DNA from: an uncultured Desulfobulbaceae bacterium
GTDB taxonomy: Bacteria; Desulfobacterota; Desulfobulbia; Desulfobulbales; CALZHT01
Assembly: GCA_945787445.1 (NCBI GenBank)
Contig: CALZHT010000080.1
Span: forward strand, 1 to 48,266
Direction of reading: 5' to 3'
Length of the DNA stretch: 48,266 nucleotides
Translations under genes and position numbers: made by a program
The notes under the pieces: model-generated
Databases searched by the model: none
The model's input: the letters and a program-made list of their open reading frames with translations, nothing else
What the model was told of the DNA's origin: nothing
Part shown: positions 1-6,390 of the stretch, piece after piece
Layout: each line of letters opens with the position of its first letter
Numbering within the stretch: position 1 is the stretch's first letter

Positions 1-111
1 TATTCCCAGGCATTCCCATCAATTCCCGCCGTTTTTTCTTTTTCTGAGTTTATATGTCAAACAACATCAAACAACAGAGTGATTTACTGGAAGGGGTATG
101 CTATCTTTTGG

Positions 112-152
112 AGAAAACAAAAAAAGGGGTTGCCGTGAATGGACAACCCCTT
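112..152 (-). terminator. Rho-independent terminator of tRNA-Cys
   Basis: A 9-bp perfect stem (124-132 with 144-152, loop of 11) is followed on the minus strand by a run of T residues (complement of the A-run before position 124). It lies just beyond the 3' end of the minus-strand tRNA-Cys, so it most likely ends that transcript. Confidence 0.8.
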
Positions 153-160
153 GTAATTTC

Positions 161-236
161 TGGAGGCGGCGACCGGATTTGAACCGGTGAATAACGGTTT
201 TGCAGACCGCTGCCTTAGCCGCTTGGCTACGCCGCC
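161..236 (-). tRNA. tRNA-Cys (GCA)
   Basis: Read on the minus strand this folds as a complete tRNA. The acceptor arms GGCGGCG/CGCCGCC are paired, the anticodon loop CTGCAAA gives anticodon GCA (plus-strand tgc at 201-203), the T-loop is GTTCAAATC, the discriminator base is U73, and the CCA end is encoded (161-163). U73 together with GCA is the classical cysteine identity set. A sigma70-like promoter lies upstream and a terminator downstream, so it appears to be a single-gene transcript. Confidence 0.95.
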
Positions 237-255
237 CTTTATTGAGAAAGCGACC

Positions 256-284
256 ATCTTAAACACAGTTGGTCTTTTTGACAA
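256..284 (-). promoter_or_regulatory. Sigma70-like promoter for tRNA-Cys
   Basis: On the minus strand TTGTCA (279-284) and TAAGAT (256-261) are separated by exactly 17 bases. The -10 box is about 20 bases from the tRNA 5' end, as expected for a stable-RNA promoter. Confidence 0.6.
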
Positions 285-414
285 CAAAAAAGATAAAGAA
301 TTTCTAGGCCGCTATTCCCTTGTGGAACGGGATATCGCGGATAGAGGATACAGCGGTTGAAAGTTCAGGAAAGGAAATACTATTAATATCCCCACAAGTA
401 ATGAGATATAGAAA

Positions 415-1146
415 ATGACAACCATTGAAACGCTCATAAATACCAATAGAGAAAAACTGGAGAACCTTGAGAAGCGACTCGGATTTACTTTTAACGATAA
501 GCACATCGCCATTTCGTCACTTATCCATCGCTCCTTTTCAGCGGAACAGAGCAAATCATTTATCCATGACAACGAAAAACTGGAATTTCTCGGTGATGCG
601 GTTGTTGACCTGGTGGTGGGGCATGAGCTGTATAATCGCTACCCGGAGATGCGGGAGGGAGAGTTATCCAGGCTGCGGGCCGCGTTGGTTAATGAAGCCC
701 ATCTGGCAACAATGGCCTGCACCCTGGAACTGGGCGATTTTCTCTTCCTGGGCAAAGGCGAAGATGGCTCTGGAGGCAGGGAAAAACCATCCATCCTCTC
801 CGCCGCTTTTGAGGCGGTGGTGGGAGCAATGTATCTTGACGGTGGTTTTGAGGCGGCGAGGGTTTTTCTCCAACGTGAATTTCAGGACTGGCTGCAAAGC
901 ACTCCAGAGAAAATGCTGCTGTCTGATTACAAGAGCAGATTGCAGGAGATCCTGCAGGAGCGTTATAACGAGACACCGGAATATATTCTTGAAAAGGAAG
1001 AGGGGCCTGACCATGATAAACTCTTTACTGTTTCGGTGCGGTTCCGGGGAGTTGATCTTGCCACCGCCATTGCCAGAAGTAAGAAAGAAGCCGAGCAAAG
1101 GGCGGCAGCTTCGGCCCTGCAGGAGTTTGAACACCAGGAGCTATAA
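415..1146 (+). CDS. rnc: Ribonuclease III
   Basis: Double-strand-specific endoribonuclease that matures rRNA precursors and processes structured mRNAs in the cytoplasm. The 243-residue length is normal. The N-terminal endonuclease domain carries the family signature NEKLEFLGDAV at about 53-63, and a double-stranded-RNA-binding domain fills about 165-240, ending in the typical Ala/Lys-rich helix (KKEAEQRAAASAL). Glu54, Asp61 and Glu135 align by eye with E. coli Glu38, Asp45 and Glu117. The residue matching E. coli Asp114 appears to be Ala132 (PSILSAAFEAVVGA), which is odd because it is a metal ligand in the textbook enzymes. A radical SAM gene follows after a very short gap, an arrangement also seen near rnc in other bacteria. 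The 178 bases between the tRNA and this gene hold the divergent tRNA promoter; I see no clear promoter for rnc itself. Confidence 0.95.
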   Translation: MTTIETLINTNREKLENLEKRLGFTFNDKHIAISSLIHRSFSAEQSKSFIHDNEKLEFLGDAVVDLVVGHELYNRYPEMREGELSRLRAALVNEAHLATMACTLELGDFLFLGKGEDGSGGREKPSILSAAFEAVVGAMYLDGGFEAARVFLQREFQDWLQSTPEKMLLSDYKSRLQEILQERYNETPEYILEKEEGPDHDKLFTVSVRFRGVDLATAIARSKKEAEQRAAASALQEFEHQEL

Positions 1147-1161
1147 CCATTTCTGTTGCAC

Positions 1162-2277
1162 ATGAATACCTTGATCCAAAACCGCAAACCTAGGGGCGAG
1201 CAGTATGCTCCTTACATTATCCCCTTCTTCATTCCGCACCGCGGCTGCCCCCATCGCTGTATTTTTTGCAACCAGCAAAAAATTACCGGAGAGCCAGAGG
1301 ACGATTCATACGGGATCAGCCCGGCTAGTGTTTCCCAGGAGATACACAAACGATTGTCTCTCATGCGGCAGGACCGAAAAGTTAAGGTTCAGGTCGCCTT
1401 TTACGGCGGCAGTTTTACCGGAATTGCTCTCGAACTGCAGGACAGGCTGCTTGGCGCGGTACAGCCTTTTATCAAGGCTGGGCTGGTAGATGCCATCCGG
1501 ATTTCCACCCGGCCGGATTATATTGATCCAAATATTGCCTCTTTTTTAAAAGATCACCATGTGGATACCGTGGAACTGGGCGTGCAGTCCATGTCGCCCG
1601 AGGTCCTCATGGCGAGCGGCCGCGGCCATTCTGCGGAAGATACGGAAAAGGCCATTGCCTTTTTAAGGCAAGCCGGGGTGCGGATAGGTGCCCAGTTGAT
1701 GATAGGACTGCCGGGTGATAGTTCAGCCCGCCTGTTTGCCGGGATAAAGCGACTTATAATCATGGCCCCGGATTTTGTCAGGATTTATCCTGTGCTGGTC
1801 ATCAAAAATAGCGGATTGGCAGATCTTTTCAGGCAAGGCAGATACCAGCCGCTTTCCCTGACCAAAGCGGTTGCCCTCACGGCAAAAATGAAAAAATTGT
1901 TTGACAGACATGATATCCGGGTGGTCCGCATGGGTCTGCAGCCCACGGAATCCCTGGCTGAAAATGTAGTGGCCGGACCATACCATCCTTCCTTCGGAGA
2001 GTTGGTTCTTTCCCGCACGCTTTTTAATAAAGTGCGCCGCACCTTGGCGGAAAGAAAAAGAGATGCTCTTTGCAGGATTGGTCCTACGAGACTTTCCATT
2101 GCCGCTGCAGACCAATCGCTTTTCCGGGGGCCAGGCAACTGCCATGTACAGCGTTTACAATCTCTTGGTTTGCTCCATGGGGTGGAGGTTGTATTCGATC
2201 CTCTTCAGGAGCGCCAGACGGCGTTGATTTCACAAAATATTTACCACAGAGGACACAGAGAGCACAGAGAAAAATGA
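1162..2277 (+). CDS. Elp3-like radical SAM protein
   Basis: Radical SAM enzyme of the Elp3/HemN-like group. The cluster motif CPHRCIFC lies in the first 40 residues, and three Cys in CxxxCxxC bind the [4Fe-4S] cluster that cleaves S-adenosylmethionine. Further family marks are FYGGSFTG (SAM-binding region), ISTRPDYI and ELGVQSM. The substrate is unknown. The first ATG is 1162; an in-frame TTG at 1156 would add two residues, and the nearest Shine-Dalgarno-like AGGAG (1136-1140) lies inside the end of rnc and is rather far from either. Probably co-transcribed with rnc. The last dozen or so residues ([12 protein letters not shown]) are encoded by a dispersed CCACAGAGGACACAGAG repeat, so the native C-terminus may have been replaced when the repeat arrived. 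Confidence 0.85.
   Translation: MNTLIQNRKPRGEQYAPYIIPFFIPHRGCPHRCIFCNQQKITGEPEDDSYGISPASVSQEIHKRLSLMRQDRKVKVQVAFYGGSFTGIALELQDRLLGAVQPFIKAGLVDAIRISTRPDYIDPNIASFLKDHHVDTVELGVQSMSPEVLMASGRGHSAEDTEKAIAFLRQAGVRIGAQLMIGLPGDSSARLFAGIKRLIIMAPDFVRIYPVLVIKNSGLADLFRQGRYQPLSLTKAVALTAKMKKLFDRHDIRVVRMGLQPTESLAENVVAGPYHPSFGELVLSRTLFNKVRRTLAERKRDALCRIGPTRLSIAAADQSLFRGPGNCHVQRLQSLGLLHGVEVVFDPLQERQTALISQNIYHRGHREHREK
2243..2270 (+). repeat. CCACAGAGGACACAGAG dispersed repeat, copy 1
   Basis: First of five copies of the same purine-rich repeat in this window (others at 2865-2892, 3089-3116, 5541-5567 and 5601-5620). It lies immediately upstream of the GxxExxY start codon and inside the 3' end of the radical SAM gene. 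Together with the opposite-facing copy at 2865-2892 it brackets the GxxExxY gene as an inverted pair. Confidence 0.85.
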
Positions 2278-2724
2278 AGAAGGATCCTTTTACAGGAAAA
2301 GTGATTGGATGTGCCATAGAGGTCCATCGTGTTTTGGGTCCTGGCTTGCTCGAATCAACATATCAGCAGTGCCTTGCTCGTGAATTTCATTTAGCAGGAA
2401 TCGCCTTTAAGCTGGAGCATCCATTACCAGTTGAGTACAAGGGAGTCAGGCTTGATTGCGGATACCGCATAGATATCCTGGTAGAAAATCGGCTCATCAT
2501 TGAACTTAAGGCGGTTGATGAGATCAAAGGCATTCATAAAGCACAATTGCTGACATATATGAAATTATCCGGAATGGATAAAAGGCATTCATAAAGCACA
2601 ATTGCTGACATATATGAAATTATCCGGAATGGATACCGGTCTGCTGATCAATTTCAATGTTGAAAGACTCAAGGACGGAATTGAAGATTCCCCGCGGCAA
2701 GCCGAGGGGAATCTCCGTATGTAA
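2274..2724 (+). pseudogene. GxxExxY protein, frameshifted by a 55-bp tandem duplication
   Basis: The ATG at 2274 opens a protein with the family motif GPGLLESTY (Gly24, Glu27, Tyr30) and a PD-(D/E)xK-nuclease-like pattern RIDILV...IIELKAV, as in the GxxExxY family (function unknown). The frame stops at 2592-2594 because a 55-bp segment is repeated head to tail. With one copy removed the frame runs on through [14 protein letters not shown], the usual family C-terminus, to TAA at 2722-2724. The product as it stands is a 106-residue truncation with the tail KRHS. The gene sits between inverted copies of the CCACAGAGGACACAGAG repeat. The duplication is perfect, so it is either recent or an assembly artefact. 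Confidence 0.85.
2526..2635. repeat. Perfect 55-bp tandem duplication
   Basis: Bases 2526-2580 and 2581-2635 are identical by direct reading. Since 55 is not a multiple of three, the second copy shifts the frame of the GxxExxY gene and creates a stop ten bases into it. Confidence 0.97.
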
Positions 2725-3013
2725 GGTGTTTTTAACTTTTTTACATTCGCTCGTTTACCCTGCAGCCGCTTGCGCACGAGAAGCGTAACCTGCGGGGAAT
2801 GCGCCCGAAGGAAGTGCCCTAGGGGTGCACTTCGCTTTGCATGTTCAAAGGTTTAAGATATAATTCTCTGTGTCCTCTGTGCTCTCTGTGGTTTGTCTAT
2901 GAAACTGACCAGTATATGTCACCGAACTTATGAAATTGAGTACTTAGTGAACACGATCAGCGAACGTATTCCCTGCAGGTTACGCAAAAAGATTGCGTAC
3001 GCAAGTAGCTGCG
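2686..3013. repeat. Cluster of palindromic and inverted repeats
   Basis: This stretch between the GxxExxY gene and the Gate-domain gene has no convincing gene. It holds a short palindrome with 8-bp arms (2686-2693 / 2706-2713) at the end of the GxxExxY frame, and a larger imperfect inverted pair. Bases 2783-2800 match the complement of 2968-2985 at 17 of 18 positions, and bases 2761-2777 resemble the complement of 2997-3013. They look like REP-type or miniature elements. The remaining bases to 3214 carry another CCACAGAG repeat. Confidence 0.65.
2865..2892 (-). repeat. CCACAGAGGACACAGAG dispersed repeat, copy 2 (inverted)
   Basis: Reverse-complement copy of the repeat at 2243-2270. The two face each other and enclose the GxxExxY gene plus the palindrome cluster. 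Confidence 0.85.
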
Positions 3014-3088
3014 GGGAGCTTCAACCCGTAACAAGTCCTCTTTCACACAAAGGTCTCAGAGGTAACTGTTAAAAAGAATATGGTTTTA

Positions 3089-3116
3089 CTCTCTGTGTTC
3101 TCTGTGTCCTCTGTGG
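3089..3116 (-). repeat. CCACAGAGGACACAGAG dispersed repeat, copy 3 (inverted)
   Basis: Second reverse-complement copy downstream of the GxxExxY region, close to the 3' end of the minus-strand Gate-domain gene. Confidence 0.85.
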
Positions 3117-3214
3117 TGAAAAATATTTTTACGAATCCGTCGACTCTCATACGAAATAATATACAGTTGCAACTACAATTACGCTGCCTATTCTGAAAAG
3201 CTGGTTGTAAAAGA

Positions 3215-4057
3215 TCAGCGGAAGCCCCGGATCGGTGAAGAAAGGATGTTGCCGACCAGAAGGGCCAGAACGATTTCCCGGTTTCCCAGGGTGCCGGCAT
3301 CGAGAAGGGCGCCGGCTGCTGCCAGGCCGGCGGTGAATTCCGCTGCAACATGAAAGACAATTATGCTGAAAGTCTGGGGATGGAGCCATGAAAGGACGGA
3401 GACATGGTCGGCAATATATTGCTCCAGTAACCTGAAGTAGCCGAGTTTGTTGAAAAGGTAGAATGCAATATAGATGGGCACGGTGTAGAGCAGGATGTTC
3501 CTGATTCTTTTTTTGAACCTCTGCCAGGCCTTGGGTATTGCATCCCCTATCCCGGTCACCTGATTCTCTTCCAGTTTGCAGTCCACACAGATTTCCGCCG
3601 GCCGCGGCAAAATAATCCTGCTGAGCAGGAGTACACAAAGGGTCCTCAGGAAGGCGGCGCCGAATGTGAGCCCCACATAGATGAAGGCCGCGCTTTTAAT
3701 GAGCGGGATAGTTATGAAAAACATGGTGGGCAGGTGGAGGAAATAGGTGGGCAGGCTGTTGAACAGATTGGCGAATATCAGTTCCAGCTTGTTCATTTTC
3801 CCCTGGTCATATGCCTCCGCCAACATGGTGTTTGCGGCAATACCGGAAAAAAAGGCCATGGAAAAGCTGGCCCCGCAGATATCCGAGAGGTTGCCAAGCC
3901 GGATGAGGGGCGAAGAGAGCTTGGCAACCCTGTGGGTCCAGTTGAGGGACTCGATGATATTGGCGACCATGAGGCCCAGGGAGACAAAAAAGACAAGGCG
4001 CAGCAGCGGCCATCCCAGCCCGGACCAAAGTGTGGCCATTATTTCGGCAAATTCCAT
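3215..4057 (-). CDS. Nucleoside-recognition (Gate) domain membrane protein, C-terminus probably frameshifted
   Basis: Integral membrane protein of the Gate / nucleoside-recognition / spore-maturation-like family, with about seven hydrophobic segments from residue 15 on. Characteristic stretches are ASFSMAFFSGIAANTMLAE, FNSLPTYFLHLPTMFF and the closing GNILSSP. No substrate can be assigned. The 280-residue frame ends abruptly after GNILSSPIRGFR, whereas relatives I recall continue with one more membrane helix. Such a helix (FYNQLFRIGSVIVVATVYYFV) is present just downstream in another frame and ends at 3147, so a small deletion with frameshift near 3215-3225 is likely. The first ATG at 4057 is adopted; I see no strong Shine-Dalgarno there. 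Confidence 0.8.
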   Translation of the reverse strand: MEFAEIMATLWSGLGWPLLRLVFFVSLGLMVANIIESLNWTHRVAKLSSPLIRLGNLSDICGASFSMAFFSGIAANTMLAEAYDQGKMNKLELIFANLFNSLPTYFLHLPTMFFITIPLIKSAAFIYVGLTFGAAFLRTLCVLLLSRIILPRPAEICVDCKLEENQVTGIGDAIPKAWQRFKKRIRNILLYTVPIYIAFYLFNKLGYFRLLEQYIADHVSVLSWLHPQTFSIIVFHVAAEFTAGLAAAGALLDAGTLGNREIVLALLVGNILSSPIRGFR

Positions 4058-4080
4058 TAAGAGCCTTATGATGTTTATAC

Positions 4081-4120
4081 GAAGTGCCTAAAGTGCCTAA
4101 AGTTTGAAGTGCCTAAAGTT
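4081..4120. repeat. Three-copy cluster of GTGCCTAAAGTT repeat
   Basis: Three adjacent copies of the motif GTGCCTAAAG lie between the kinase gene stop (4130) and the start of the Gate-domain gene (4057). The same motif recurs at 5499-5513, 5644-5658, 9077-9090 and 9116-9129, always at gene boundaries. Confidence 0.9.
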
Positions 4121-4129
4121 GATCAATTT

Positions 4130-5482
4130 CTATTTGGCTGTGCAGACTGCACGCAGGTAGTTGTAACAACTGAAATCCTGCCAGGCCACAAACCCCATGT
4201 CCATGCTCACATACCAGGCAGCAACATAGGAGCGGCGGTCTGCGCTCCACAGCCATTTTTTGCTGGAGTCAAATATCGGATCTATACAGTAATCGCCAAT
4301 ATCCATTTTTACCGTTAAAAGAGAGGTGAGCTCGTTGACCGTGGGAAGGCGCCAGTTTTGCCGTCCGGCAAAGCTATCGTTATTCAACCTGTCGATATAG
4401 TGGTGGGCTTGCTCCCAGGTCACATGATATGGAGTTCCTGCCTGCTGCCAGATAAGCTTGGTGGTATGGTCTACAACAATGCCGCCTTCCCGTGTTTCAA
4501 AGTCGTTCGTAAACCTGGCCAGGGGCCGCCAGAGATTGTCGAGACCGAAGTAATTTCTTGCTTTGCTAGGCTTTATTTTTGCGGCCTCACTGCGGAGAAT
4601 ATTCCTCTCGTCGGGGTCGCCGGTGGTCTCATTTTCCGGCGGCACATAAAAACGGCAGACGTTTTCTTTCTTTTCGTGCCACCGTTTTTCCAGCTCCATC
4701 AACTTATGAAGCATGTCCCCTGCACTCTGGAATCGTTCTGCAGGATTTTTTGCCACAGCAACACGCAGAAAATCATCCCATTCTTCGTCAAGGATAGTAA
4801 TGCTTTTATTCCCTCCTGCTGCATGATGGTCCGGGAGTTCGCCGGTAAGCATACGATAGAGCATAACTCCGGTTGAATAAAGATCAGCCCGTTCATCTAC
4901 GTCATCAGGATTTTGTTCTTGCTCAGGGGCGGCATAAAATGGTGAGCCCACCTTGAGGTTCCCAGGCCCCGGGAAGGGGTCGCCGTGCAGTTTTGACATG
5001 CCGAAATCAGCAATCTTCACGGTGTCCTGATCTGTGATCAGAATATTGTATGGTTTGATATCCCGGTGGATGATCCCTGCCTGATGCAGACAGGCTAAAC
5101 CCTCAAGGACCTGCCGGCCATAATGGAAGACCTTTTCCACTTCCAGCACTCTGGATCTCTCCTCAACCCTGAATGTTTCACCGATGAAGAGGCCGAGATT
5201 GTTGCAATAGAATTCCATGATAAAAAACGGTTTTCCGTCATGCTCGTCAACATCCCAGACATCGGCAATATTGGGATGGTGCAGCCCTGTCATGGTAACG
5301 GCCTCGGAGATGAACAGGTGTTTGAGCTCCTCTTCTCCCATAATATCGACGAGGAGAGAAGGCGGGGTCATGAGTTTGAGGGCGACAACTTTATCAGTAA
5401 CCGGCATCTCTACCTTATACACAGTGGCCATGCCGCCTTTGCCAAGCAAGCCCTGAATTCTGTATCTGCCGATGTATCTCAT
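4130..5482 (-). CDS. Ser/Thr protein kinase with C-terminal DUF1566 domain
   Basis: Hanks-type kinase domain at about residues 5-275: Gly-rich loop GKGGMATVYK (14-23), ATP-anchoring Lys36, helix-C Glu60, catalytic loop HRDIKPYN with Asp141 and Asn146, DFG Asp159, and APEQ. All residues needed for phosphotransfer are visible. A linker leads to a C-terminal DUF1566 (Lcl-type) domain at about 335-450 with VDHTTKLIWQQ and NWRLPTVNELTSLL. No transmembrane helix is visible between them, unlike PknB-type receptors, so the protein is probably cytoplasmic. DUF1566 is more often found in exported or lipid-anchored proteins, and the fusion is unusual. A repeat-rich intergenic region separates it from the phosphoesterase upstream, so it is probably its own unit. 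Targets are unknown. Confidence 0.92.
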   Translation of the reverse strand: MRYIGRYRIQGLLGKGGMATVYKVEMPVTDKVVALKLMTPPSLLVDIMGEEELKHLFISEAVTMTGLHHPNIADVWDVDEHDGKPFFIMEFYCNNLGLFIGETFRVEERSRVLEVEKVFHYGRQVLEGLACLHQAGIIHRDIKPYNILITDQDTVKIADFGMSKLHGDPFPGPGNLKVGSPFYAAPEQEQNPDDVDERADLYSTGVMLYRMLTGELPDHHAAGGNKSITILDEEWDDFLRVAVAKNPAERFQSAGDMLHKLMELEKRWHEKKENVCRFYVPPENETTGDPDERNILRSEAAKIKPSKARNYFGLDNLWRPLARFTNDFETREGGIVVDHTTKLIWQQAGTPYHVTWEQAHHYIDRLNNDSFAGRQNWRLPTVNELTSLLTVKMDIGDYCIDPIFDSSKKWLWSADRRSYVAAWYVSMDMGFVAWQDFSCYNYLRAVCTAK

Positions 5483-5498
5483 TGTTTTAATTCGGTAT

Positions 5499-5658
5499 AA
5501 GTGCCTAAAGTTTGAAAGACTTCCAAAAAGTTTTGATTCACCACAGAGGACACAGAGTTCACAGAGATAAATGTTTAAAAAAATAAGATCTTACTCAGTG
5601 CTCTCTGTGTCCTCTGTGGTAAAAATATTTTAGTCGGTACCATAAACTTTAGGCACTT
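5499..5658. repeat. Nested inverted repeats of two families
   Basis: The gap between kinase and phosphoesterase genes is almost entirely repeat. An outer inverted pair AAGTGCCTAAAGTTT (5499-5513) and its complement (5644-5658) encloses an inner inverted pair of the CCACAGAGGACACAGAG family (5541-5567 and 5601-5620). The transcript could form a long cruciform or hairpin. No gene lies inside. Confidence 0.85.
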
Positions 5659-5664
5659 TCTTCC

Positions 5665-6390
5665 CTAATACAGCCGGGTTGCGTTGAAGGAGGGAAAACC
5701 CAGATCAAGTATCCGGTTGGCTGTTACTTCAATATCATAGGGGATGTATCGTATTTCAATCCGGTCTTCATCCTTATGCCAGATGACATACTTGGCATTG
5801 TTGTTGCCGTCCCGGGGCTGACCGACGCTGCCGACATTGATAATATAACGTTTGTCGGACGACAGCGTTGCATTGCCTTTTTCCAGTTTTGTTTGGGTGC
5901 CGGAGTCGCCATTGAACTCAAAGAGGGATAGATTATGGGTATGGCCGATGAAACATAGTCGTTCCTTGAAAGAGAGGAAAATTTCTTTAAGCCATGTTGA
6001 AGTTGGATTGAACATATATATGGTTTCCGAATCAGGCGGCGAGCCATGCACGAACCGGGCATCCTCTTCGATGAGGTGTGACGGCAGGAGTTTGCAGTAA
6101 TCGGCAGTTTCTTCCGAAATAAGGCTCTCGGTGATCTGCAGCGACTTTTGGGTTTTTTTATTCATCCGGTTGGCATACAGCGAGCTTGCCAGGGCCAGTT
6201 CATGATTGCCCTTGACGGAAATGATGCTGCGCTCCTGCACCAGCCGGACCACGCGTTCCGGTTCAGGTCCATAGCCGATATTGTCCCCAAGGCTGATTAT
6301 CTTATCAACGTCTGATCCATCGATATCCTTGAGTACTTCCTGAAAGGCCTCCAGGTTACTGTGGATGTCCGAAATAACGGCAATTTTCAT
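5665..6390 (-). CDS. Calcineurin-like metallophosphoesterase (YfcE/MJ0936 type)
   Basis: A 241-residue cytoplasmic phosphoesterase with the full dinuclear-metal signature: DIHSN (Asp8, His10), GDNIGYGP (Asp36, Asn37), GNHE (61-64), and the later VHGSP and GHTH motifs. This is the YfcE/MJ0936-like group, which hydrolyses phosphodiesters or small phosphorylated compounds; the real substrate cannot be read from sequence. Its ATG overlaps the stop codon of the P-type ATPase gene by four bases (ATGA at 6387-6390), so the two are translationally coupled. A link to ion or stress physiology is only inferred from that coupling. Confidence 0.9.
   Translation of the reverse strand: MKIAVISDIHSNLEAFQEVLKDIDGSDVDKIISLGDNIGYGPEPERVVRLVQERSIISVKGNHELALASSLYANRMNKKTQKSLQITESLISEETADYCKLLPSHLIEEDARFVHGSPPDSETIYMFNPTSTWLKEIFLSFKERLCFIGHTHNLSLFEFNGDSGTQTKLEKGNATLSSDKRYIINVGSVGQPRDGNNNAKYVIWHKDEDRIEIRYIPYDIEVTANRILDLGFPSFNATRLY

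Noticed and set aside
1-60. Imperfect ATTCCCA-type direct repeats next to tRNA-Cys as an attachment site
   Set aside because: No integrase in the window and no second copy of the tRNA 3' end was noticed, so an att site cannot be supported.
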